Source of the DNA: Calliopum simillimum
Lineage: Eukaryota; Arthropoda; Insecta; Diptera; Lauxaniidae
Assembly: GCA_951812925.1 (NCBI GenBank)
Contig: OX638369.1
Coordinates: forward strand, 2,604,001-2,668,000
Direction of reading: 5' to 3'
DNA: 64,000 nt
Both the position numbers and the translations under genes were made by a program. The notes below the pieces were generated by a model. It did no database searches and was not told the origin of the DNA. It saw only the letters and a program-made list of their open reading frames with translations. Below are positions 26,456 through 39,400 of the stretch, in pieces (the stretch's first letter is position 1; every line of letters begins with the position of its first letter).

Positions 26456-27460
26456 TTTTTGGGACAGTGGTTATACGAAAAAACAGTGGCTATTAAAAAT
26501 TGCATTTATCTATATATAAATAGGCAAACGAAATCGATTCATTCCCTTTTTCTATACCTAAATCTCAACCGATTTGCTCAATTTTTTTTTTTTTGTTGGA
26601 AAGGTTGTGAGAAGGAGCAGTGCATAGGACTGTATTTTTTTAAAGTGGGCGGTGGCACGCCCCTAAATATAAACTAGTAAGGGTGTTACCTTTGGCATGG
26701 CCAAACATTCAATACCCTACACTGCAGTATTTTACAAATTTTGCTTATATGGGAGGTGCCACACCCTCTTGTCCGAATTCACTCAGTTTTTTCTCAGAGT
26801 TTGAATTTATAGTTCTTAGTATTTGAGTGAAATTTAGTTGGATCATCTCATAAAACTCTTTGAATATAGCATTTTGAAACTTTTTTTATATGGGAAGTGC
26901 CACGCCCACTTGTCCGATTTTACTTAGTTTTTGTTGAGAGCCTGCATTTATTATTCTCAGTGTCTGAGTCATATTTTGTTTAAATATCTCAAAAAACGCT
27001 TTCAGTATAACGTTTTCAAGCTTTTGCTTATATGGTGGTGTCACGCCCTCTTGTCCGAATTCGCCAATTTTTGGCTCAGAGCTTACGCTTACAATTCGTA
27101 GTATTTACGTGTATTTTGGTTGCATTATCGTAAAAAATACTCCAAAAGTTCCATTTTGAATATATTTTTTGTATGGGCGGTAGGCGTGTCCGTTGACCGA
27201 TTTCACTCATTTCCCCGAGCTAACTTTTACGACGAAGGCTGTACACAAAATTTCATTGAATTATCTTGCTTAGTTTTCCCAAAAAATGTATTTCCACACA
27301 CAGCCAGCCAGCCAGCCAGCCAGACAGACGGACATGGCTATATGAACTCAGGAGGTGACGCTGATCAAGAATATATATACTTTTCTATATCTGCCACGCC
27401 TCCTTCTCTGCGTTACAAACGGAAGGACAAAGTGAATATACCCTTGGTGTAGGGTATAAA
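26456..27460 (+). repeat. Degenerate tandem array, about 141-bp period, in a dispersed repeat
   Basis: Units beginning TGCCACACCCTCTTGTCCGA (26757), TGCCACGCCCACTTGTCCGA (26898), TGTCACGCCCTCTTGTCCGA (27039) and a weaker one near 27181 give a period of 141-142 bp. The array ends in CAGCCAGCCAGCCAGCCAGA near 27302 and GATCAAGAATATATATACTT near 27364, the style of tails of fly dispersed repeats. A reverse-complement copy lies at 53220-53680, where the junction GTGTAGGGTATT is also present. Confidence 0.75.
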
Positions 27461-27464
27461 AACG

Positions 27465-27985
27465 CTCTCACGGCTAAACCACTGCATCGATTTTTACAAA
27501 ATTTGGTATGGAGATCAGGTTAGTACTAAGAACAATAAAATTACCATTGTTTTTTAGTGGGCGGTACCACGCTTCTAAATGGAAAAAACGCCCTCACGAC
27601 TAAGCCAATACATCTATGTTTATGAAATTTGGTATGGAGGTAGTGTTAGCACTAGAAAACGTTAACATTACTATTATGTGTATCAGTGAGCGGCGCCACG
27701 CCTCTAAAAGGAAAAAAACCTGTCACGTCTAAACCAGTAAATCGATTTGTAAGAAATTAGATACAGAGATAGGGCTAACACGAAAGAACGAGAATATGAT
27801 CTTTATGTTTTAAACTGAGTAGTGCCACGCGCTCACGACATTGATTTGTTTGAATTTTGGTATGGGAATAGAATGAACAGGACGGAAAGATATAACATTT
27901 TTTTTGCTCTATATTAGGAGTAACACTCCTCCAAATGGAAAGCACGCTATTGCGACTAATCTGCTGCACTGATTTTTATGAATGC
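27465..27985 (+). repeat. Second degenerate tandem array, about 115-130-bp period
   Basis: Phrases AAAACGCTCTCACGGCTAAA (27468), AAAACGCCCTCACGACTAAG (27584) and ACCTGTCACGTCTAAACC (27717) recur with diverged GGTATGGAGATA and GGCGGTACCACGC partners. An inverted relic occurs at 28850-28935, so the module is bracketed by opposite orientations. Confidence 0.6.
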
Positions 27986-28389
27986 AGATATTCTGAACCA
28001 TTAGAAAGAATATTAAAAGCTTTTTGTTTTTTATCGACCAAGGAAGGGTTTAAAAACTTTTTGCTTTATAGTCAAATTAAAATGGTCGAATTTCGGCCAC
28101 TAGGCGAACTCTAGTTTTATTAATTCATTCAATTTAAGTGACGTAATTATGTATTTATTTAAAGATTTTTGGAATGTACATATTGTCTTAATCGAGTCAA
28201 ACGGAACAAAGTATTCTATAAAAAATTTCACTAGGGGTCACCAAATACGAGAAACGCTTAAAACTTATGAAAATGTGTTATCGATAGTATGCACTTATGC
28301 ACTTCAGTGCAATCTTTACCTTTTTCGACGTAAGATGAAAATTATATAAGAAAAACCTATATTATAGGCATTAACTATACAGTCTGTCA

Positions 28390-28630
28390 ATTCGGGGGGA
28401 CTCGCGTACGCGAAAGCTCAATAAGCGCACGCAAAAAAAGCTTTCGGAAAACTTGCGTACGCGAAATCCAGAGAAGTTCTTTCCCCCGGGGAACTTGATT
28501 ACGCATGATTAATTTAGTGTTGCAGCGTACGCTAAAAAATGTAGCGTTAAAAAATGTAGCGTACGCTGCGCGCAATTTGGCTAGCAACTATGTGTTGGAT
28601 ATATTACATTACATACTGATCTATATAAAC
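28390..28630. repeat. GCGTACGC-rich palindromic island with GCTAGCCAAATTGCGCGC block
   Basis: Five or more CGTACGC palindromes occur between 28400 and 28570. They are followed by GCGCGCAATTTGGCTAGC and CTATGTGTTGGATATATTAC, the reverse complement of the block at 12715-12765. Much more GC-rich than its surroundings. Confidence 0.6.
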
Positions 28631-28949
28631 ACTCTATATAAACCACTATAAACATCGGAACAGTTTTTTTAATTAATTTTAATTTTTAATATCACCGGTT
28701 TCCTTATAACTAAAGTTTGCCTTGTGACCGAAATTCGACCATTTCAATTTGTCTTTAAAAAGACCATCCAACTGATGACTTAAGCAAACAATTTCTAATC
28801 AATAACCATATCTGTGCCGACTTAAGAAAATAGTGGGTCATATTATCGCTCCTTAGTGATAACCTTACCCTCATACCAGGTTTTATAAAAATCGATGCAG
28901 GTGTTTAGCCATGAGAGCGTTTTTTCCATTTATGCATTTTATTTTATGC

Positions 28950-30220
28950 AATGCTCCTCACAACCATTAAAAAAAAAAAAAAAAAAAAAAAATAACTAAA
29001 CTGATTTCGTTTGCCTATTTACCTACATACATACATTTCCGTAGATTTCTAAGCCGGGTTTACAGAAAACCTGATATGATGCAACACTAAATACCCTTTT
29101 CAAACCTCTTGGGGTTTTTTGACAGTTGTATGTATATACGTAGTGTTATTAATATTACTGTTACATTATTGACAGTATTAAGCTTAACTATGTTCCATAT
29201 TTGATCTGTTTGTTGTCGGCAGAGTGCTACTTGCTTATCAATTTACTTTCTTTTTGGAAAATTTCCAGCACGACATGTGTGCATTAAATTTAACTGAACC
29301 TCAACGTGTCTCGGGCAGAACATTTTATGTGTTATGATTGGGTCAGCAGTGAAGAAACTCTTAAGAAGGAATAAGCAGGACATGTTTGTTTTAAACTGAT
29401 AAGATAAAAATCTCAAGCATTTGACGCAAGGACAAATGCTCACATTTGTATTACATATATTAGCAAATAAGTATATATAAGTATATAAGCATACAGTATA
29501 ATTGTTGCTTTAAAATTATTAATTAAAAATTGGGCGGTGTTACGCCCACAAAGTCAAAATTCGTTATCAGCTAGTATTTAATATAAATACATCCAACGTA
29601 TAAACAAAATTGTTTGTGCAAATGATGGTATTCTAAACATTCAAATGATTGTTTTTTTTTTTGAATAATAAATACTTACTTATTCGATTCGATTCCAATG
29701 CTATTCGCTTAAATTAATTTCTTTCGAGTAACATCTTTCCAAAATGTCTTCGGTGAATGCGATCGTTCTCTTTTAACTTAATAAATTTGCAATCAGTTTA
29801 TGCTTTTAAGAGTAAAGAAAGTTATTCCATGCGAAGCTGATAACAATAATTGAGTAGTTTTGCTTTATCATCTTCGTGCCTAAAATTCAGACTCTGAATC
29901 GCGATCGTGGACATTATATTATCTCTCTCACAATGGAACACAACAAATATACGCACTTTTTGTTGTTTTACTGGTGATAAGCAAACAAGAGTAACCAAAA
30001 GATAAGCAGAGAGTAAGAGCATTAAAGCATATCTTTTTCTTTGACTAGGACCAGTGCATTCAGATTGGGTATTTTCGAGGTTGCTGGTTATTCTTTCTGT
30101 TTTTTTTTTGCAATTGATTGATGATACGCGTTCAACTGAGAGTGTTTCCATATGAAATTTTGCCAAAAAACCATTTCGAGAGCAAGTAAAGCCAACCACT
30201 TGTTGATGATAGCGGCTCGA
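28950..30220. other. Intergenic between repeat block and LKR/SDH
   Basis: Contains a poly-A run (28972-28991), GGGCGGTGTTACGCCCAC-like repeat debris at 29530, and a 133-codon minus-strand open frame (29822-30223) with no recognisable features. No supported gene. Confidence 0.4.
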
Positions 30221-30221
30221 C

Positions 30222-30473
30222 ATCAGTTCGACTGCGATTAGAACGTATTTAGCTTTTACAAGGAGCAGTTCAGAGCGGAACGTAAAGTTAACAAGATCAA
30301 CAGAATTAATTTATTCATAAGAAAAGAAAAGAAAAAAAAAAAAAAAAATCAAGAAAAAAGTTGTTTGCGAATTTAAGTAAAAGAAAGACGTGTCGTCACA
30401 ATAGAGTCTTCAACTGTGTAAAGTTATTTTCGTTAAGGAAAATTTTTGAGTTTCAATTTTAATTGGACAAAAG
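30222..30473 (+). promoter_or_regulatory. Putative LKR/SDH core promoter and 5' UTR
   Basis: TCAGTT at 30224-30229 fits the fly initiator TCAKTY, and the sequence beyond it is 5'UTR-like up to the ATG at 30474. No TATA box or clear downstream element was seen. Confidence 0.3.
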
Positions 30474-33400
30474 ATGATGTTGCAGTCACGCGCAACATTC
30501 AAGTTAAATAAAGTACAGGATATGACGTTTAAGTCAATCTGCAGATGGCGTCATGTGAGTGAAATATCGTGTGCATAAAATTTAAACAAGTTTAGAATTA
30601 ATTTAGATGATTTAAAAATGTGTTTAAGAAACGTGCCTTCGTTCGTTTTGGTTTGGTTTTTTAGGAGCAAATCTCTAAAGGAGTCGTTTTTTTTTTTCAA
30701 AAATAGTTCTATATTTTTAAGTCAAATTCTTTATTATTGCACAAGTATTCAACAGAAATTTTATAAATAATAGCGATGAGCAAACCATGACCAAAATCAA
30801 GATCATAGCAGTCTTGGCCTTGGTCATAGAAACTTGGCCTTGGTTTTGATATTGACTCTTGGCCTTCAGCATTAAGTCTTGGTCATGAAAAAATTTCTAA
30901 AGATTCACGTTGGTCTTGAAAAGTCCATAGGTGTAATGAAAATGTTCACAAATTTTTATTTTTTTGTTGTAAGGACTGCGATCGATAAAATTGTCGGACA
31001 CATTTTATCCAATAACTTGTTTTCAAATAACTCAGTTTAAAAATTTTTTTCGCAGTAGGATTTGAATTGAATGTAACAAAACTATGGTTTTCAAATTTTG
31101 TCCCTGTCAGTCATATTTACTAAAAAATGGCAAAGAGCTATAAGTTCGAAAGTCTATAATAAAAATTTTTCAAGAACACTACCAATAGAATTGCTCGGAA
31201 TAGCAAAGTTAATGTAAAATTGGTATCAAGAGTTCTGAAAAAAATAACTTGGATGTCTTTCGAAAGCCAGGTTCCGCGAAAGAAAAAGGCATCCGTGACC
31301 AAAACAAAAAGAAGAACTTCGTCACAATTTTAAAGAGAACCCCAACATTTCATGCAGAAAACTGGCACAGAAATGAGGTTGTTTTGAAGACGTTTAAGGT
31401 ACAAAAAGTTTCTGACAGCAATGCTATGATGAACACGAAAGCAAAACAGCACGCCATAAAATTAAAAATTTATTTTTTTTCCAAAAATTCGAATGCAGCA
31501 TCATGGACTACGAAACGTATTTTTTAGCCGATTTTACGCTGCTTCCAGGCCAAAAATTTTACACTGTAGACTCGCGGGGGAATGTAGTAAAATGGCCTTG
31601 GAATGGTACTCAAGAAATAATGTGATTTTGGTGCCTCGTGAAGCAAATCCTCAAAACTGTCCAGAACTCTGGTCAATTGAAAATTCTGGGCTTTGGTCAA
31701 AAAGAAGATAAAGACAACAAAACAAGTTGCCAAGTATGCTAAAAATTTTCAAGAAAGTTGTGTTCAGCAGCTAGAAAGTTATCAAATAATACCATAAAAT
31801 CCTCAATGGAAGGAGTGCTAGAAAAGTTACAAAAAAATATGTTAAAAAAAATATTATTAAAATTCTAGATACGTTATAAAAATGGTAATAAAATGTTGGT
31901 TCAAGAATGAATCTAACTTTTGAAATCGGACTACGAGTTCCAGAGATTTTTTGAATTTTGTATCGGACAATTTTATCGATCGCAGTCCTTATTTTATGTT
32001 TTTTTGTGATATTTCGCGGGGACGATCAGCGCTTGGTCTTAGTCTCAAAAAATTATCAAGACCAAGACTCAAGAACAAGACTTATCACTAATTGCTCATC
32101 ACTAATTAATAATACGAGTTCTTAGGCGCAATAGCTCTGAGACCCAGTTTTTTTTCTCGTCGTTGTTCTGAGATCGTTGCTTTTTATATGTATATGGACA
32201 TTAGACTGCTTCAAAAGTTGTGTTTGTGTCCTTTTTGCTTTCAAAAAGCTTTGATAGTTGCAAAAATAGAAAATAATAATAACAGAGTTTGTATGTATAT
32301 ATTTCGTGAAAATGAAAACTTACACGAATGAGACTAATAACATGGAAAGAGCATGAAATTTTTCCGAGAAGATGTTAAATCGTTAGCTATTTAGCTGTCG
32401 AGCAAAATGTGTGGTGATACTTGTTAAAGATATTTTATGGCTAGCCGACACCTTTAACCAATTAATGGGCCAATTTTCTCTAATCACCACTATAAAGCGG
32501 GTTATCATGAATAAATATTTCCGAGTAATTTTTCTCAGACTGCAATGGAGAATGCGTGGCAGTCTGAGACGAATTCCCCAAAATTTTTTTTTATTAAATG
32601 TTTTGACAGAATGATTAATTTGACGTAAGCCTTGTTTTTTTATTTAAAATATAATGCATCGGTATTACAGTTTTTTTTTTTGTGAAGGACATCCATTTTT
32701 AATGATTCTTATTGGATTTTTATTTAATTTTTTCCACATTAGCAAGGCAAAGTAATTGCCATTCGACGTGAAGATCAATCAGTATGGGAACGACGGGCTG
32801 CATTTGGTCCAGCACATGTACAAAAACTGGTAAAGCAGGGTGTAAAGGTTATTGTACAACCCTCAAATCGTAGAGCATATCCAATGCAGGTGAGTAAATA
32901 GTTTTCTATATTTTAGGAAATAAGTTATTTTTAATAATTTTGAAATAAAATGCTGTTTGGCTAGCCATTATTGAGAACAACGAAATTGAAGAAGGTTTCA
33001 TATTTGAAAGCACAATATATTTTATGAATTATTTTTGTATTTTCGAAATTTAAATTGGTTTTTATAATGAATTTTTCGAAGTAAAATAGAATGTATTCGC
33101 GAATGTTTTTTTCGAATGGATGTACCTATCGTTATTGAATTTAATTTAATTAAAAATTCTGTAGGGAAACATATGTTCGCATATGGCCAAACAAAACAAT
33201 TTATTTCTGTTTTTGATTAAATAAAGTGCAAACATCTTATCAATTGATTAAGGTTTTTTTTTTTTTTTGTTTTACTTCTAAATTATTTTGTTCTAAATTA
33301 CATTCAATAATTTCGCTTCAATCTTGTTTTGTATTTGTAAGAGATTTTGTTGCTAATTGGGTATTTAATAAATAAATTTACTATTTATAATGTTTTTTTC

Positions 33401-36400
33401 TCTCTTTCAGAAAGTATTAATTTGAAGTGGTTTTTATTTTTAACTCTTTGCCTAAACACTTGCAAACTTTTAAAAATTTATTATCTCATACATTTTGCTT
33501 GGAATGGAAATGTTTTTTTATTTTATGGGCTTATTTTTCACCGTAGCCATGTTTCTAATAACTCGAAAAATAATGAATAAGTTAAGTCCAAAAGTGCTTC
33601 TTTAACTGCTTTCTGACGGTCTTGTACAGATACACAAGGATATTTTGCAGTGCCCTTAATTTTATCTTCATCAGATTGCTTAAGTATACAGTTTGCAGCC
33701 CCTCTCATAGGTTAAATGTAGCGTATATCTTGCGGTTAGCAAGATCTCCCTAGTTCTTTAAGTCTTGTGAATATTTTATTACAAATCACTAATCTAAATT
33801 TAAAGCACTTACATACCCACATATTTTGTATCAAATATTTATTATTGCTAAAAAAATGCCGCTGAACAACGAAAATAACATCAATAACAATAAAAATGGC
33901 AACAATAGCAAAATTTGTTGTTGTTATACTTTCAAAAAGATAAGGTTGTGATTTTTGTTGTTATTTTCACTTGATTCAGGTTGTTTGATAACACGTTTAG
34001 CTCAATTCTACTGCGTGTGATGTTGATAAGATTGTTGATTGCTATGTTGTTGTTTGTTTTTAAAATCCGCTGGGGGTAAATGCGTTAGATCGTTGGCACT
34101 TAAAGTCAATAACTTTCATAGTTAAGTAAATACTTCTAAAACAAAGAGTTTTGAGGTGGTCTGAAAATGAGACAAAGAATAAAGAAGAAATAGTATTTTT
34201 TTTTTTTGACCAAAATTTTAAATTTTTTATTGAAAGTTCCGCATCTCAGAAAATTATAAAAAATATGTTGACACTCTATACATGTCTAGGAACTACATAT
34301 ATCCCAGAAAACAATTGGGGCAATCGATATTGGATCAAAAGTTATTAGCAATATAGTGTACCGTTCAATTCTTTTTACAGCAGTAGAGAAAAACAAGGCA
34401 TCCTTTTTCCTTTATCATTTTCTCCGGTTCGGAAAAGTTGCATCAATTTTTATTTATTTGAAATAGGTATGGATTTTCAATAATAAATGAATCATTTTGA
34501 CGTTGAAATTCTTAGGTGGCTCACTTAAGAAATTTTTAGCTTTTAGCTAAGTATACTTTTTTAGGAGAACAAAAAACTGATTCTAGCTTGATTTTTAAAA
34601 TAATATAGAAAAATTTTTATATTACCATTAACTTATAAAACAAACGAACATTTAAATGATAGGTCTGCTTGTTTTATACAAAAATTTTAGATTTTTTAAA
34701 AAAATTTAAGAAATTGAAAATTGCTCAAATTTTATCAAGGAAAGTGTAATTTACGATGAATTTTTGTTACAAAAGATTCGAAAGGCATGCTGAAAACAAA
34801 ACGCTTAGTTAAAAAGTGATAATGATGGGAAAAGATCGAAAATAGTTTTGGAAACTATTAGGGTTGTTTTAGTTTTAGGTCGTCCATTATTACAATATAA
34901 AAAAAAATTATTCCACGACTCCACATGGAATTGTTGAAGCAAAATTTGGAAATTATCAGTAATGTCCCCGACCCCTCTCTGGGGTTTTCAGCTCATTTCT
35001 GTCAACAAATTTACTGCACCAATCGATAGTGAAAGACCGAAAAATAATTTTGCGGCATATCAGAGGTGTCCCCGATCGCTCAAATGAGTTTTGATCTTCT
35101 CTTTAAAAAAAAAAATTGCATTGCTCCAATCGATACGAATAGGCCGAAGCAAAATTTTGGAAACTGGTAGAGTTTCATCTTCGACCTTACCTTGTCGACT
35201 GATGCAATACATTTTTTTTAGACATAAGACCAAAACTCCTAAGGTTGGTCGGGAACAACCCTTATAATGTCCAAAATGTTTCTTGGGTCTTTCCCAATCG
35301 ATTGATGCAGTGCATTTTTTTTAGAAAACTGCGCCAAAATTTCCTAACTGTGTCCCCTTCATAATTCACAAAATTTTTGTTCAACCTTTCCATATCGGTT
35401 GGTGAAACAAAATTCTTTAATGAAATGGGTCCAAAACGCTCTTGATAGTTTCCAAATTCTATTTTCGTCCTTTTCCTTCGTATCCACATTTGCTCTCAGT
35501 TTCTGTGAGGTAAATTTTGCTCGCAAATGTTAAAAACATGGATTGTACTATAATCTATTCAATCTCAACATAGGAGAGTTAACAATGAAACTTTTGAAAT
35601 AATTTGTAAATAGGATAAATTGCTACAACCGTTTGCAGTCTTTCCGTTATAGCTAGGACCATGGAATTTTGTCACAAGATGCTTCTGATGGAGTAATGTA
35701 ATAAAACAAGAAATTTAAGAAATGTGATTTTTGAGATAGGATAGTTTACAATTGACACGACGATATCAACAGGGTAGGCGGGAATCGGTAGAACACCGGA
35801 AAATATAAGATTCTTGGGACTAAGTTCCATTTTTCGAAATTCGAAAAACGAATGGAGATATAGCCATGAAAACTGGTATAGCTTCGGAACTCCTTGAAAG
35901 ATTTTAATAATGTTGGTACATATTTGGAAACAAAAATTTCAAATCCTAGTCATTATTATTTTAGTTTTCGGTGTTATTGTTATGGTTTGCTAATTTTCAT
36001 GAAAATTTCTTTGGTTTGCTTTTTTGTTTTCCTATAAAAGAATGTGTTATTGAAGGAAATCCGGTAAATTGATTAGACTTCCATTATTTGTTACTAAAGC
36101 TATGGGTTACTTAGTATTTTTTTGGAAAAATAGTGCTTTAAAAAAAAACAGGTTAAAATCCGCCACATCCTGAAAACTATGACTCAGATTTAAAACTTTT
36201 GTACACGATAGGGGTTCCGTTCTTATACAGGTTTTCATTAATGTTCTTCTTTCGATGGCTATATCTCTGTTGGATTTGCAATTTCAAAAAATGTTTTAGG
36301 ATCAACAAAAATTATGAACAAAAAAAATTGCTCAAAATCGATTTCAAGAACTCATTTCGCCTTCCATTTTAGCATTCTAATCATGGAATGTTATAAGAAC

Positions 36401-39400
36401 ATTTTTTATCACTCCTCCGACTTTACAATCTGTAAACTCTTCTAATCGACAAATCAACATAAAAAGGAAGAATTTATTCGATAGCGTGATCTTATATTAG
36501 TTAATTTGTGAATTAATCATTTACTTAAAGCTTTTGCCATTTTTCACAAAATTACAGAATACACCAAGGTACATAAAAATAAAGGATATTCGCATAGTTT
36601 ATCCTTGTCGTTTTTTCTTGTCATCATATTAAAAATTTATATTGTAATTTCACGCGTTTTTTTCGCAAAATAAGTCTTCCCACTATGTAGTTATTCAATT
36701 CGAAATTATATACTCTTGTTTTTACATCATACAGGCCTACATGCAGGCTGGCGCCATCATTCAGGAGGATATCAGTGAAGCTTCTGTTATATTCGGTGTT
36801 AAACAGGTGCCCATTGATGCCCTCATACCGAGCAAAACCTACTGTTTCTTTTCTCATACGATAAAAGCACAGGAATTGAATATGCCGCTGTTGGATGCTA
36901 TTTTGGAAAAGGTATTGTGGAAGCCCGTTGAAAATTGAATTGCACATTTTAACAGGCGAATGAATTTTGCTCTTTTATTACGTGTATTTTCATGTTTCTG
37001 TCAAAAGCAAATTCGCCTCATCGATTATGAGCGCATCATTGATGAGCGCGGTGCTCGCCAAGTGGCGTTTGGAAAATATGCTGGTATTGCTGGTATGGTA
37101 AATATTTTACATGGCATTGGCTTACGTCTACTTGCGCTCGGACATCATACTCCATTCATGCATATTGGTCCGGCTCATAACTATCGCAATTCTTCGATGG
37201 CGCGCCAGGCGATACGTGATTGTGGCTATGAAATTTCACTCGGTATGATGCCAAAATCTATTGGACCATTGACTTGTGTTTTTACTGGTTCGGGTAATGT
37301 ATCACAGGGGGCACAGGAAGTCTTTCAGGAGCTGCCAATTGAATATGTACCACCAGAGATGCTGCGTAAGGTGTCGGAACATGGAAGTAGGTTTGATTAT
37401 ACGATTGAATACAGTCTTAATAAAACTGTGTGAAATTTCACACATTCTGTATAAAACGTGAGCCACACAGTACTGTGGGTAAAAATTTCATTCAGCAATG
37501 CATAAAATTCTCTCAACATTTATGCAGTTTTGAAAGAATTTAACACATTGCTGAATGAACATTTTTACACAGCACAGTGTAGCTGCCGTTTAACACAGAA
37601 TGTGTGATAATTTCGCACAGTTATTTTTATACATTGTATATGTGTTAAATTGTATATGTCAATGACTTATTATTTTAATATTTTTAGGTCAAAATAAATT
37701 ATACGGTTGTGAAGTGAGCCGATCTGATCATCTAGAACGGCACGAAGGTGGTGGTTTTGATGCCAAAGAGTATGATGAGTTTCCTGAGCGCTATATCTCT
37801 ACTTTCAATCAAAAGATCGCACCTTATGCCTCAGTTATTGTAAATTGCATCTATTGGGCTGTTGGCAGCCCGAAGTTAATAAGTATACCCGATGCGAAAA
37901 ACCTGCTGCGTCCAGCAAACACACCTTGGCTGCCGACAAGTAAAGGTTCGCCTGCGTTGCCACATCGCATGTTGGCAATATGCGATATTTCAGCTGATCC
38001 TGGCGGTTCCATTGAATTTATGAATGAATGCACAACCATCGATACACCATTTTGTTTATACGATGCGGATCGCAATAAGGATACCAAGAGTTTTAAAGGT
38101 CCTGGAGTGTTGGTTTGTTCAATTGACAATATGCCAACACAGTTGCCACGTGAATCCACTGACTTATTTGGAGAACTATTGGCGCCATTTGTTTCCGACA
38201 TTATAAAAAGTGATGCCAGAAAGCAACTGGAGGATGAACACTTTACGTATCCTATTCAGTCGGTAAGTTTTGATCATACTGCATATTTATTAATTATAAT
38301 TAATTATTGTTAGTCCCTTGAAAACCTCTTCTACTCGTAAAACTGTAAAAATTGGTATGAATTTTGAGAGTTTTTGGGAGTTTACGAAGTATTTGAAGGA
38401 CTTGCATGTTATGTGGAATGACCTCAATAACTTTTTGAAAAAAATTTCCCCATAATTCAGTTTTCGTATGAACGAACCATTGCTTAAAGAATTTAAGAGC
38501 GAATGTTGAACATTTTTTTTAGGGTAAAAAAGACTGTTGAAAGTTATGAAAGAAAAATTTGCGAAAAAATATTAACTTAAACAATTTCCTATATAAAATT
38601 AGCGATTCCATTTATGTTTTGAGCGATATAACTGAAGCGATTTTGCTTAGTTTTGTGAAATTTTAAATGGCACATGGCCTTAATAAACTGATAAGTCTAA
38701 CAATCTTTATGAACTGAACGAAGTTGGTTGACATTCAGTTCTCACAAATACAAACGAAATATCGAAGGTATTTGAATGCACTTATAAAAATATACGAGTA
38801 CATCAGATCTACTTATATATATAACAGCAATAATCTAATCTAAAATTTATTATTATTCTTAACATTTGTAGGCCATCATAGCAAGCAATGGGAGGCTAAC
38901 TGAAAACTACCAATACATTCAAGAGCTACGCGATTCCAATGTGTAAGTAATATCAACTTCAGATATGTATTTCCAAACACATTCCTGATATTCTTTTGTT
39001 TAACCCCTTAACGTTAGTAACCGCTCCCGTCACAAAATCGAAGGTGGCGGCTCTGAGTCTGATAAAAAAGTGCTGGTCTTGGGCGCTGGCATGGTTTCCG
39101 CTCCACTTGTTGAATGGCTACACCGTGAAAAAGATGTCAACATCACAGTATGCTCTCAAGTTAAGGAGGAAGCTGACCGTTTGGCTAATCAATATGCTGG
39201 CGTAGATAGCGTTTATTTGAATGTCACAGAAGGCACAGATCATTTGCAGGAACTCTGCGGCGAGTCTGATGTGGTGATTTCATTGCTCCCCTATTCGCTA
39301 CATAGCATGATTGCCAAGTATTGCGTTGCAGAGAAGACTCACATGGTTACCGCTAGTTATTTGAATGATGATATCACAGCGTTACATGAGGAGGCGCGTC

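Larger units (their letters stand above)
32890..36734. other. LKRSDH intron 2, AT-rich with repeat debris
   Basis: 3.8 kb between exons 2 and 3. Holds a degenerate array at 34870-35490 and TTTCGGAGATAT-family copies at 35850-36270. The rest shows only homopolymer runs and short open frames. Confidence 0.6.

Noticed and set aside
29822..30223. 133-codon minus-strand open frame next to the LKRSDH promoter
   Set aside because: No domain, no splice partners, and it overlaps the probable promoter/5' UTR of LKRSDH; length is within chance for one such frame.
36624..36947. Minus-strand frame over LKRSDH exon 3
   Set aside because: Antisense shadow of a well-supported exon.
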